From Cryomorpha sp963741985 (GTDB taxonomy: Bacteria; Bacteroidota; Bacteroidia; Flavobacteriales_D; Cryomorphaceae), in NCBI GenBank assembly GCA_963741985.1, contig CAVUKD010000004.1, positions 496,001 to 560,000 of the forward strand: a stretch of 64,000 nt of DNA. Reading direction: 5' to 3'. The translations under genes were made by a program, and so were the position numbers. The notes under the pieces are model-generated. The model was not told where the DNA came from and made no database searches. It saw only the letters and a list, made by a program, of their open reading frames with translations. Below are positions 9,839-18,980 of this stretch, piece by piece. How positions within the stretch are numbered: the first letter of the stretch is position 1; every line of letters starts with the position of its first letter.

Positions 9839-12800
9839 ATGAAGAAGCAGTTTACAAGGTTGATCGGTGCATGCTGTGTGTCGGTCTTTCTATTACTAAT
9901 TTCGACTACGGGGGCTTTTGCGCAATATTGTGCGAGTAGTGCTTCGAATACTGATCCCGATTTTGGGGAATGGATTACCAACGTTGTCTTCGCCGGGATT
10001 GATAATCCCAGTGGCAATACGGGCTATTCCGATTTTACAACTGAAATTGGGACAGTGGTACCAGGAGTGTCGTATGAATTTTCCGGGACATTGGGTAATC
10101 CAGGGGATTACACTGAGTACATCACGGTCTACATAGACTGGGATCAAAGTGAAACTTGGGATGCAGGTGAAGTTTATCAAATTGGTTCATGTGGTTCCGA
10201 TGGATGTGTTATCACTGGAAATGTTGATGTACCCATTACAGCTACACCTGGTGAGACTCGCATGAGGGTTGTGTTGCGTTTTAATGCAGCTAGTACGGAT
10301 CCTTGTGATCAGTTCTTGACTTTTGGTGAAGTTGAAGATTACACTATAAACGTGCAGTCGGGTGAATGTACACCTCCTTCACTTACGTATAGTGTAGTTA
10401 ATAATTGTGCAGATGATACCTACGCGATATCAGTTACTGCTAACGATCTGGGTTCGTCCAGTTCAGCAACAATTTTTCACAAACGTTCGGATGGTGTTCC
10501 AATTGGGAATACTGGCCTGAATCAATTTACTACAGGTGTACCACTTACTTTTGCGACAGCTATTCCATTTGGAGTTACGGTGCGCGATAGTATTGTTTCA
10601 GGAAATCCGATTTGTACTTTAATACGCAATTTCGCTGAGAATATTTGTCCTGCCGAGAATGATGAAATTTGTGACGCAGTGTCAATGGCTTGTGGCGATA
10701 CACTCGCAGACATGCCATTTATAGGAGCTACCGAGTCTATAGCTGACAATTGTCCGGGTTCAGGTACGCTTGATGTATGGTACACTTTTACCAGTGATGG
10801 TTCTGAAAAGTACATATTCGCAAGTTCTAATGATCTTGTTTTTTCTGTTTATACAGGTTCAAGTTGTAGCGATACGACTACTTATATTCAATGTTGGGAT
10901 GATCCCAATACTTTGACTTTTACCGAAGCAGGTACATATTATGTGCGTGTCCGCAATTGGTCTGCTACCGCGGGTGATTTTCACACGGTATGGTTAGAAT
11001 GTGTTCCTTTCGACTGTCTTGAAGAATTGGGAGATTATGGCTCCCCTTGTGATGATGGAGACCCCAATACAGTTAATGATGCCCTGCAAGAAGATTGTTC
11101 TTGTGCTGGCGAGCCCCAGTTAGTTAATGACGAAGCCTGCGGAGCAATTGAACTCTTTTGTGGAGATGATCTCTCAGATCAAACCTTTGTTGGAGCATCT
11201 CAATCTGTTGATGATGCTTGTGGGGGTTCAGGAACGGGTGATGTTTGGTACAAATTTGTTGCCGACGGTACACAAACGTATTTTATTGAAGAGACTGAGA
11301 CCGATGTTGTTGTTTCGTTATACACGGGTTCAGACTGTGGAGACCTTACTCAAATCGGAAGTTGTGTTGATTTTGGCGAGAACTTTACGGTAACCGATGC
11401 AGGTACCTATTATTTCCGAATTAGACCTTATGGTAGTGCTACAACTTATGGTGTTGCGCTTTCGTGTACTCCGTTCGATTGTCCCGGTTTAGGGAACTTT
11501 GGAGGAAGTTGCGACGATGGCAATCCGAATACTGTTAATGATGGAATTACAGCCGATTGTGAATGTGTGGGTTATCCGCCAGCAGCAAACGACGAATTAT
11601 GTAGTGCTGCAACCCTTAATTGCAACGAAACAGTTACCCAATCTTACCTTGGAGCATCTCCTTCACCTGAAGGTAGCTGTGCCGATGGCGTTACCAACGA
11701 CATTTGGTATCAATTTACTGCTGAGGAAGGAGTATCGTACCAAATAGATATTGTGAGTACGGTTGACGGTGTTTTTAATTCTTATTCTGATGTCGAAGTG
11801 TTGGTCGGTGAAGCAGGAGCTGATTGCAATAGTGAGCTAACTGAGTATGTTCCTTGTGGAATTTATCTTAGTATATACGCTGATACAGTTGCTACGTATT
11901 TTATACGTGCCCAGCCTACCGGTATCCAAGATGAACTTCAGATTCGTCTAAGTTGTTATGAACTTCCTGATAACCCTACGTGTGAAGATGCAACGCCTGT
12001 GGTTTGTGGAGAAACATATACGGGAGCCACTTCGGCAGCCCCGCAGCATGATCCCAATCAACCATTCTGTGGTACATCGGCTCCAAGTGTGTTCAACACA
12101 GGTGTTTGGTTCTCGTACGCACCTGAAGCGGATATTGTTATGAATTTTGACCTTACAGGTTCTACTTTCAATACCAAGTTATTCTTGTACTCTGGAGCAT
12201 GTGATGCCCTAGTTTGTGAAGCTGGTGATGATAATAGTGGTGAGGGAAACACCTCATTTTTGTCTGATACTTTATATGCAGGTACTACCTATTATGTATA
12301 TGTAACTGGTTCTGGTAACGGTAGAGGAGATTATGTGCTCAATACATCTTGTATTGATCTCGAATGTTCTCCAACCATTGCTTCACTTACTTTAGTAGAT
12401 GCAAATGGTACCCCATTGGGTGGCTGTGTTGATCTTGGTGCTGATTACTATGTTGAGGTAACCCTCGCAGGTGGTCTGGACGATGGTTACAATGTTTCAT
12501 TGAATGGTGGTGCATCAGTTTTGATTGCACCCAACGGAACCGGAATAGTTGGTCCCGGCGTATCTCCTGCCCCCGGAAATGTTTCCGTAGTAGGATCTAC
12601 TAACATTCAATGTGCGGTTCAAGGAACAATTGATGTGTCTGTATGTCCGCCAGCTTATGATGTGCCTTGTGGTGCTGCAATGCTTACAGTAGATGGTGGC
12701 TTAAGTGGCCCCTACTCTAATGTGTATGCCGGTGTTGACGAAGGTGAATTAGCTCCAGAAGCTACAAGCTGTACTACAGGTTGGTGTGATGGACCTAATC

Positions 12801-14395
12801 TTGATAATTCTATTTGGTTTCAAATAGACGTTCCTATTGATGTAGAAAGAATAAGTATCACTTCTTGTGATGCTGGAACTACTTTCGATACACAACTGGC
12901 AGTTTATACAGCAAGTGATTGTAACGATTACTCCACGTTCGCTTTGCTCGGTGCAAACGATGATCAAGTTGGAGGCTGTTCAGTTGCATCCTTTGCATCG
13001 ACACTTGAACTTTGTGTAGAGGCGGGTAGCACTGTATATGTTCAATTGGATGGTTATAATGGAGCATCAGGAGATGCAGTTCTTAACGTTGAGTCAATAG
13101 CAGATGCAACCATTTGTCAATGTGTACTTCCTACAATTAATCTTGAATCATATCCAGTATGTACGGTAGACAGTTCTTCCTATTCGGTGGATATTACGAT
13201 TGATGACTTAGGTTCTTCTGATTATGTGAATTTCACATTCACTATAGCGGGAGTAGATAGTGTTATAAACAACGTTACTGAAAGTTTCACCTTCGCTGGA
13301 CTTCCACTGGGCAATACTTTATTCGCCACTGTCGAGCTAAGCGATCCTGCTTGTTCTGATTTTGGTGATCTGTCTGTTTCAGTATTTCAGGGTTCAGATG
13401 CTTGTGCTCCTGACTGTGAAGGTACTCTTGGTGGTGATGTCGGTCCTGGCAGCCCCTGTCCCGGCGGAACGTATGATCCTAACTGTAACTGTGTGCCAAC
13501 ACCTGCTAATGATGAATGCGCTGACGCTATTGCTTTGGAATGTTCTGATTATGTAGTTGGTTATAATGTTGGAGCCTCTTTAAATACAGGCTGTGATGGC
13601 GATGATCGTCAAACGGTATGGTATTCTTACACACCTGAGTCAGCTGGAACCGTTACGCTAACCACATGTAATCCGGAAACAAACTTTGATACAGACCTCA
13701 ATGTGTATACCGGTTCTTGTGATGACCTTACTTGTTTCTCAGGATTTGAAGGCGACGGTTACGTTGATGGTCCTTCTAGTTGTTCTTACCAAAGCTTTGC
13801 TGGGGCAGGATCTTTCGAAGGAGTGGCCGGAGTGACGTATTATATAGCTGTAACAGGTTATTACCCAGCTGGTGGCTTTAGTGCTGCTGTGGGTAACTTC
13901 GGACTGTCTATAGAAGGCAGTTGTGCAGGATCTACCCTTACAGGTACAGTGAGCAACTGGAATAGCGATTGTGGAGGCCGCCCAGCAACAGTGAAACTTT
14001 ACGAACCGGGAACGGCCACGATGGTAGCATCATATAATACAACCGTTGCTGGCGATGGAACGTTCAGCGTGGATGGTGTTGAAGTCGGTACTTTCGATAT
14101 AATCGTCAAAGTAGCAGGGTACCTTGCCAAAGGAACACAAGATGTGATTCTTGCATCAGGCGACAATAACATGGCTCTTGGGACGATTAAGTTTGGAGAT
14201 TTCAATGGTAATAATACGGTTGACATCTTTGACATCTCGACCTTCAGTTCAGCTTTCGGTAGCCAGGATGGGAATCCCGGCTATAACGAATTGGCTGATT
14301 ACAACTGTGATGGAGCTGTAGTATTGTTTGACCTGTCAGCTATCAATCAAACTTACGCAGGCGGACCGGTATCCGGTGATGTAGCGCCTTTATAA
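9839..14395 (+). CDS. Secreted multidomain protein: GEVED + PPC-like modules + dockerin-like C-terminus
   Basis: Signal peptide at residues 1-28 (cleaved after AFA). GEVED domain about 29-171, ending in the eponymous FGEVEDYTI. Then several PPC-like beta modules, each opening NDE.C..A....C, from about 274, 429, 584 and 1223, with related ones at 711 and 939. Single DCP...CDDGDPNTVND linkers sit between them. At about 1366-1449 is an Ig/carboxypeptidase-regulatory-like domain, and at about 1452-1517 a pair of EF-hand-type loops (DFNGNNTVDIFD and DYNCDGAVVLFD) forming a dockerin-like end. There is no T9SS sorting domain, so how it stays outside the cell is open; docking to a partner is an inference. 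The next gene starts 39 bp later with no terminator between, so they are probably co-transcribed. Confidence 0.88.
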   Translation: MKKQFTRLIGACCVSVFLLLISTTGAFAQYCASSASNTDPDFGEWITNVVFAGIDNPSGNTGYSDFTTEIGTVVPGVSYEFSGTLGNPGDYTEYITVYIDWDQSETWDAGEVYQIGSCGSDGCVITGNVDVPITATPGETRMRVVLRFNAASTDPCDQFLTFGEVEDYTINVQSGECTPPSLTYSVVNNCADDTYAISVTANDLGSSSSATIFHKRSDGVPIGNTGLNQFTTGVPLTFATAIPFGVTVRDSIVSGNPICTLIRNFAENICPAENDEICDAVSMACGDTLADMPFIGATESIADNCPGSGTLDVWYTFTSDGSEKYIFASSNDLVFSVYTGSSCSDTTTYIQCWDDPNTLTFTEAGTYYVRVRNWSATAGDFHTVWLECVPFDCLEELGDYGSPCDDGDPNTVNDALQEDCSCAGEPQLVNDEACGAIELFCGDDLSDQTFVGASQSVDDACGGSGTGDVWYKFVADGTQTYFIEETETDVVVSLYTGSDCGDLTQIGSCVDFGENFTVTDAGTYYFRIRPYGSATTYGVALSCTPFDCPGLGNFGGSCDDGNPNTVNDGITADCECVGYPPAANDELCSAATLNCNETVTQSYLGASPSPEGSCADGVTNDIWYQFTAEEGVSYQIDIVSTVDGVFNSYSDVEVLVGEAGADCNSELTEYVPCGIYLSIYADTVATYFIRAQPTGIQDELQIRLSCYELPDNPTCEDATPVVCGETYTGATSAAPQHDPNQPFCGTSAPSVFNTGVWFSYAPEADIVMNFDLTGSTFNTKLFLYSGACDALVCEAGDDNSGEGNTSFLSDTLYAGTTYYVYVTGSGNGRGDYVLNTSCIDLECSPTIASLTLVDANGTPLGGCVDLGADYYVEVTLAGGLDDGYNVSLNGGASVLIAPNGTGIVGPGVSPAPGNVSVVGSTNIQCAVQGTIDVSVCPPAYDVPCGAAMLTVDGGLSGPYSNVYAGVDEGELAPEATSCTTGWCDGPNLDNSIWFQIDVPIDVERISITSCDAGTTFDTQLAVYTASDCNDYSTFALLGANDDQVGGCSVASFASTLELCVEAGSTVYVQLDGYNGASGDAVLNVESIADATICQCVLPTINLESYPVCTVDSSSYSVDITIDDLGSSDYVNFTFTIAGVDSVINNVTESFTFAGLPLGNTLFATVELSDPACSDFGDLSVSVFQGSDACAPDCEGTLGGDVGPGSPCPGGTYDPNCNCVPTPANDECADAIALECSDYVVGYNVGASLNTGCDGDDRQTVWYSYTPESAGTVTLTTCNPETNFDTDLNVYTGSCDDLTCFSGFEGDGYVDGPSSCSYQSFAGAGSFEGVAGVTYYIAVTGYYPAGGFSAAVGNFGLSIEGSCAGSTLTGTVSNWNSDCGGRPATVKLYEPGTATMVASYNTTVAGDGTFSVDGVEVGTFDIIVKVAGYLAKGTQDVILASGDNNMALGTIKFGDFNGNNTVDIFDISTFSSAFGSQDGNPGYNELADYNCDGAVVLFDLSAINQTYAGGPVSGDVAPL
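14195..14392 (+). other. Dockerin-like module coding region
   Basis: Two 12-residue loops with D/N at positions 1, 3, 5 and D at 12, about 40 residues apart, each followed by a hydrophobic helix: the layout of a type I dockerin. The same arrangement, preceded by the same kind of Ig-like module, ends the protein at 62518-63759. Confidence 0.55.
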
Positions 14396-14434
14396 TAATT
14401 AGAAATAGAAACAATCAAAAAACCAATAATTCAA

Positions 14435-17400
14435 ATGCATATGAACAACCTAGAAACAAGACTAAGGAATCACTTTAGTCAATTAACAAACAGCCTGCTT
14501 ACTGTGTGCATGTTGCTTGGACTCGGCTTAGCCGGGGCCCAGGCACAGGTGCCAGAGGCAGATATTCCCGGTCAGTTTTATTTTAAGGTCGGCGATGAAA
14601 TAACGAATGAAATTACGTCTGTGCCTGGTGATAGCTTTGTGCTGATCGTAGGGTATACGTCCGCAGGTCCATGTGATGGGGCAACGGTATCTCTGAATTG
14701 GGATCCAACGTTGGTTACCATTCCTGAGACTCAACCGAATGATTTGATTGGCTCACAAATGCCATTCCCATTCGGAGACTGGACGATCAACCATGAAACG
14801 GGTTATTTTAGCTGGACCAAAGCCATTTTTGGCGGTGCAGTTCAAGCCGATATGGTTGATGGAGTCGCAGTTCCTACGAACCATGATCTACTTTCAATCA
14901 CAGTTCAGATTCCGGATGATGCTTTGAATGCAACAGAGGTATTTTACCATTCACCTACACCAAACATTGATCAATCAGCATTGGCCTATCAGGGTTCAAC
15001 TTTGATTTATGGTGCTGGAGTTGATGAGGTTCCTACGTTTACTGTGAATATCGATGCAGGATACGACTGTCCTGATGCTCAGCAAAACTTTGGTGATGCG
15101 TGCGATGATGGGGATCCTTTAACAGAGAATGACATTCGTCAAGATGATTGTAGTTGTGCTGGTACACCAATTACACCGGTATACGACTGTCCTGATGTTC
15201 AGCAAAACTTTGGTGATGCGTGCGATGATGGTGATCCTTTAACAGAGAATGACATTCGTCAAGATGATTGTAGTTGTGCAGGTACACCAATTGCACCAAT
15301 ATATGACTGTCCGGATGCAGAGCAAAACTTTGGTGATGCGTGTGATGATGGTGATCCTTTAACAGAGAATGACATTCGTCAAGATGATTGTAGTTGTGCG
15401 GGTACACCAATTGCACCAATATATGACTGTCCGGATGCAGAGCAAAACTTCGGTGATGCGTGTGATGATGGTGATCCTTTAACAGAGAATGACATTCGTC
15501 AAGATGATTGTAGTTGTGCGGGTACACCAATTGCACCAATATATGACTGTCCGGATGCAGAGCAAAACTTTGGTGATGCGTGTGATGATGGTGATCCATT
15601 AACAGAGAATGACATTCGTCAAGATGATTGTAGTTGTGCGGGTACACCAATTGCACCAATATATGACTGTCCGGATGTAGAGCAAAACTTTGGTGATGCG
15701 TGTGATGATGGTGATCCATTAACAGAGAATGACATTCGTCAAGATGATTGTAGTTGTGCGGGTACACCAATTGCACCAGTATTCGACTGTCCGGATGTCG
15801 AGCAAAATTTCGGTGATGCTTGTGATGATGGTGATCCAAATACCACGAATGACGTGCGTCAAGAAGATTGTAGTTGTGCAGGTACACCAATTGTACCTTC
15901 TACATGCGACAACTTTGTATATTTCTTGTCAGACCACAGCGCTGCCGATGGAATTTCAGATATCTATAAAGTGACTTTGAATGGTGGAAATGCAGACTTG
16001 GAGTACATCGCGACAAGCGATATCGAAGTACACATTGCTTACAATCCTATCGACAATTTGATCTATGCTGTGAGCAAACATACCAACTCATACCGGGTAC
16101 TTGATCCGTATGCAGCAGTTCCCGTTTTTGGTCCTACTGTTGATCTCGGAGCCGACTATGGTGAGTTGACTGCAGCGGTATTCAATGCAGATGGAAAACT
16201 CCTTATCGGAAGTCAGAACAACAACGCTATTTATAGCGTGAATGTAGCGACCAACGTGGTATCTACTTACGATACCTATGCACCGGTAGCAGGTGGTGAC
16301 CTTGCCTTTGCATCTGATGGAATGCTTTATTTGGCTACCCGTACAGGGAATGGTCTATATGAAGTATGGCCTGCCGATGTAATGCCAGACCAATTTATTG
16401 GAAGTGTTCCAAATAATGTAACTGGTATGGCTATCACCGATACAGATCAATTGTTGATCTCAAGTCGTGACAATACCAATCTGGTAGTTCGCAATACCGC
16501 TGGTTCTGATGCAGGATCGTATGAAGTAATGCTGAATGGTGAGTCTTATACACTCCGCGATGGAGATATGGCTTCAGGTTGTGATACACATGAGAATGTG
16601 GAAGATGGATGTGATTACAAATTGTACTACATCCACTCTCCTTCCGGAGGTGGCAATGAGCCCTTGTTAGAAGTAACATTGAATGGTGATGGTACTGCTT
16701 CTTACAATGCAATCATAGCAAACCTTGGCGGTCACATCGGTCTTTCACCTGATGGATCTACCATCTATGATGTAAATGGTAGTAGCCTCAAAGTAATCGA
16801 TGTTGCAACTGCTTCAGTGATTAACACCGTAACTGTTAAGACCGCTGGAGGTCAGGTTATTGGTGGAAATCCAGCCGTGGTTGTTGGTTCGAATGGAAGC
16901 CTATATGTTGGAAGTTCCAATACGAATCAGGTTTACATTGTGGATCCTGCCTCAGGAATCGCTATACCTTACGGCCCAAGCCGTACTGTAAATGGAGGTG
17001 ACCTGATCGAAGTAGATGCAGAAATCTGGTTGATTACCCGTAATAACAATACGTTCACAAACGTAATGACCGGTGCAAGCTTTACAGTTCCTGTTAATGA
17101 GATCAACGGTGCAGCCGTACTCAGCAATGGAAACGTATTGTTAGCTGACGGAAACGGTGGATCACTGATGAAAGAAGTTGATCTTTCAACTCAGATGGTG
17201 GTTGGAACGTATGATATCGGATTGCCACTTTACAATGGTGACCTTGCCGGTGGATGTACAAATACCAATAACATTATCTCAGGATGCTACGGAGTTGAAG
17301 TTCTTGATTTTTCTCAGGGACCACAAACCAACGGTTCAGCAGTTCCTGCTAATCGTTCGGATGCTTCCCAAGCTTTAGGTGAGCCTGACAGAAGTAATGC

Positions 17401-18511
17401 TGCAGGTGGTTTTGTATCACTTGGTGTAGGCGGATCTATTACCATCGCTTTTGCGGGTGTAATAAATGACGCTCCCGGAAATGACATCAAAATCTGGGAA
17501 ACATCATTCTCAGGAGATGTATGTGGAGGCGCTGATGATGAGCAAGCTGATATCGAGCTTTCTTACGATGGTGTAGTTTGGGCTTCGGCAGGATCTATTT
17601 GCCGTGATGGTGAAGTAGATTTGGCGGATGCCGGATTGGCAGCAGTGCGTTATATTCGCATTACCAACGCTGCAAGCACAGGATCACTTGATGGATATGA
17701 TGTTGACGGAGTAGAAGCCCTTAACGGTTGTAGCAGCGAGCCTGTTGTGGATTACGGCGACTGTTATGCATCTGAGATGATTGATTATGTTCAGGGAGTT
17801 AAATCAAATGGCGGTGCCATTGATATTAACCGAACGGATGCAAATGAAGCTCTCGGTATGCCTGAAAGAACAGATGAATTGGTTTTTGTATCTCTTGGAT
17901 ATGGTGGAAGCCTTACCCTTGGATTCAACGGAGCTGTTCCTAACGGTGCCGGAGATGATATCGAAGTGGTGGAAACTACTTTCAATAACAACAGTTGTGG
18001 TTCATATCCTGAGTTTGCCGATGTATATGTTTCTGTTGACGGAGATGTTTGGTACTTTGCTAAGACCATTTGTCGCGCTGATGGATTTGTGGACATCGAC
18101 GATGCTGACCCTTCACTCGAATACATCAACTACGTGAGAATCGTAAACAATGACGCGATGTCAAATACTCCTGATGCATTTGATGTGGATGGTGTGGTAG
18201 CTCTTTACAATTGTGAAGTCGGCAGACCAGCCGCTGCTGGAGTAGAAGCTGAGAGTACAATTACCTCTTACCCGAACCCAACATCTGGTCCTTCGCAAGT
18301 GGTATTTGTAACAGCTGAAACCGGTACAACGCTTGTAGAAGTGTACGATATGAATGGTCGCAATGTAGCTACCTTGTTTAATCAAGTAGCTAATGCAAAC
18401 CAGGAATACCGATTGGATTTCGATGGAAATAGATTGCCAAATGGTGTTTATATCTACCGAATGACAACAAACAATGAAACGATCATAGATAAATTTATGA
18501 TTGCTAAATAA
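14435..18511 (+). CDS. T9SS surface protein: cohesin-like domain, seven 40-residue repeats, propeller modules A and C, sorting domain
   Basis: ATG at 14435 gives a signal peptide cleaved after AQA near residue 38. Residues about 40-205 look like a cohesin/invasin-type beta sandwich (GDSFVLIVGY ... VSLNWDPTLV ... LLSITVQIPDDAL). Residues 209-488 are seven tandem 40-residue modules of pattern YDCPD..QNFGDACDDGDP...CSCAGTPI, each with four Cys and an acidic cluster. Then module A (489-724), module C (about 724-949), D1 and D2 (950-1270), and a type A T9SS sorting domain (from about 1278, ending FMIAK). Expected to be exported by T9SS and held on the cell surface. Modules A and D1-D2-CTD are almost identical in DNA to 6093-6796 and 7491-8720. 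The cohesin call is moderate; the rest is firm. Confidence 0.9.
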   Translation: MHMNNLETRLRNHFSQLTNSLLTVCMLLGLGLAGAQAQVPEADIPGQFYFKVGDEITNEITSVPGDSFVLIVGYTSAGPCDGATVSLNWDPTLVTIPETQPNDLIGSQMPFPFGDWTINHETGYFSWTKAIFGGAVQADMVDGVAVPTNHDLLSITVQIPDDALNATEVFYHSPTPNIDQSALAYQGSTLIYGAGVDEVPTFTVNIDAGYDCPDAQQNFGDACDDGDPLTENDIRQDDCSCAGTPITPVYDCPDVQQNFGDACDDGDPLTENDIRQDDCSCAGTPIAPIYDCPDAEQNFGDACDDGDPLTENDIRQDDCSCAGTPIAPIYDCPDAEQNFGDACDDGDPLTENDIRQDDCSCAGTPIAPIYDCPDAEQNFGDACDDGDPLTENDIRQDDCSCAGTPIAPIYDCPDVEQNFGDACDDGDPLTENDIRQDDCSCAGTPIAPVFDCPDVEQNFGDACDDGDPNTTNDVRQEDCSCAGTPIVPSTCDNFVYFLSDHSAADGISDIYKVTLNGGNADLEYIATSDIEVHIAYNPIDNLIYAVSKHTNSYRVLDPYAAVPVFGPTVDLGADYGELTAAVFNADGKLLIGSQNNNAIYSVNVATNVVSTYDTYAPVAGGDLAFASDGMLYLATRTGNGLYEVWPADVMPDQFIGSVPNNVTGMAITDTDQLLISSRDNTNLVVRNTAGSDAGSYEVMLNGESYTLRDGDMASGCDTHENVEDGCDYKLYYIHSPSGGGNEPLLEVTLNGDGTASYNAIIANLGGHIGLSPDGSTIYDVNGSSLKVIDVATASVINTVTVKTAGGQVIGGNPAVVVGSNGSLYVGSSNTNQVYIVDPASGIAIPYGPSRTVNGGDLIEVDAEIWLITRNNNTFTNVMTGASFTVPVNEINGAAVLSNGNVLLADGNGGSLMKEVDLSTQMVVGTYDIGLPLYNGDLAGGCTNTNNIISGCYGVEVLDFSQGPQTNGSAVPANRSDASQALGEPDRSNAAGGFVSLGVGGSITIAFAGVINDAPGNDIKIWETSFSGDVCGGADDEQADIELSYDGVVWASAGSICRDGEVDLADAGLAAVRYIRITNAASTGSLDGYDVDGVEALNGCSSEPVVDYGDCYASEMIDYVQGVKSNGGAIDINRTDANEALGMPERTDELVFVSLGYGGSLTLGFNGAVPNGAGDDIEVVETTFNNNSCGSYPEFADVYVSVDGDVWYFAKTICRADGFVDIDDADPSLEYINYVRIVNNDAMSNTPDAFDVDGVVALYNCEVGRPAAAGVEAESTITSYPNPTSGPSQVVFVTAETGTTLVEVYDMNGRNVATLFNQVANANQEYRLDFDGNRLPNGVYIYRMTTNNETIIDKFMIAK
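15061..15900 (+). repeat. Seven tandem 120-bp repeats
   Basis: Seven units of exactly 120 bp, starting at 15061, 15181, 15301, 15421, 15541, 15661 and 15781. Units 3-5 differ by only one or two bases, while unit 7 is the most diverged (GATCCAAATACCACGAAT in place of GATCCATTAACAGAGAAT). Each codes for one 40-residue Cys/Asp-rich module. Isolated, diverged relatives of the unit occur at 4876-5100 and in the gene at 9839. Confidence 0.97.
15902..16605 (+). repeat. Long direct repeat, copy 2 of module A
   Basis: Partner of 6093-6796; same length with one substitution seen. Confidence 0.9.
17282..18511 (+). repeat. Long direct repeat, copy 2 of modules D1-D2 plus sorting domain
   Basis: Partner of 7491-8720; colinear to the stop codon with one substitution seen. 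Confidence 0.9.
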
Positions 18512-18544
18512 GGCAGAAATCCTGACAGCCTAAGCTCGTCAGCG

Positions 18545-18563
18545 ATGATTGCTAAATATGGCA
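18545..18563 (+). repeat. Stray copy of the gene's 3' end
   Basis: The 14 bases ATGATTGCTAAATA at 18545-18558 repeat 18497-18510, the last codons (MIAK) of the upstream gene, and four of the next five bases also match. It lies in non-coding DNA and may be a scar of recombination. Confidence 0.5.
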
Positions 18564-18646
18564 ATTGTTATGACAAGCGAGGTACGCAGTTCAACTGATC
18601 GTCAGAATTTATTTACGAAAGGGTATATAACCAACCCTCAACCATT

Positions 18647-18681
18647 AATCCCGATTGCCGAAAGGCAGTCGGGATTTTTTT
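18647..18681 (+). terminator. Rho-independent terminator after the 14435-18511 gene
   Basis: Stem 18647-18659 / 18664-18676 (AATCCCGATTGCC with GGCAGTCGGGATT, one mismatch), GAAA tetraloop, then a T run. The same stem sequence with a different loop follows the next paralogue at 22444. Confidence 0.92.
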
Positions 18682-18980
18682 TAGAAAAAAATACTGAAAA
18701 TGAATGAATCCAAAAATGTTTGACTGATACCTCTTTCTTAAAAGAATCAGAAGCTTGTTAACACAAATTGATTCCTTTCTCAGCTAAGCAGAATTAAATT
18801 TAATCGAACCAAAACTTGACTTCGTCGTAATAATACCTATCTTTGTACTCGTTCTCGTGAGACAGAATGTATGAAATTTACTTTTCCCTGTTAATTGATT
18901 TTTCACCTTTTTAAACGCAATGTATTTTTTGGATTGCAATTAAATTAAGTAGTATTAAATAAAAATTAACAACTAAATCT
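18682..18980. other. Leader/intergenic region with promoter before the third paralogue
   Basis: AT-rich, non-coding. Contains the promoter at 18816-18845; otherwise I see nothing in it. Confidence 0.6.
18816..18845 (+). promoter_or_regulatory. Bacteroidota-type promoter for the 18981 gene
   Basis: TTG at 18816-18818 (within TTGAC) and TATCTTTG at 18838-18845, 19 bases apart. This fits the TTG - about 19 - TAnnTTTG pattern of the primary sigma factor in Bacteroidota. Start of transcription would be near 18852, leaving a leader of about 130 bases. Confidence 0.7.

Noticed and set aside
15171..15890. A 239-codon minus-strand frame full of His, opposite the tandem repeats
   Set aside because: Pure mirror of the 120-bp repeats; its His clusters come from the ATG/GTG-rich sense codons (GATGATGGTGAT).
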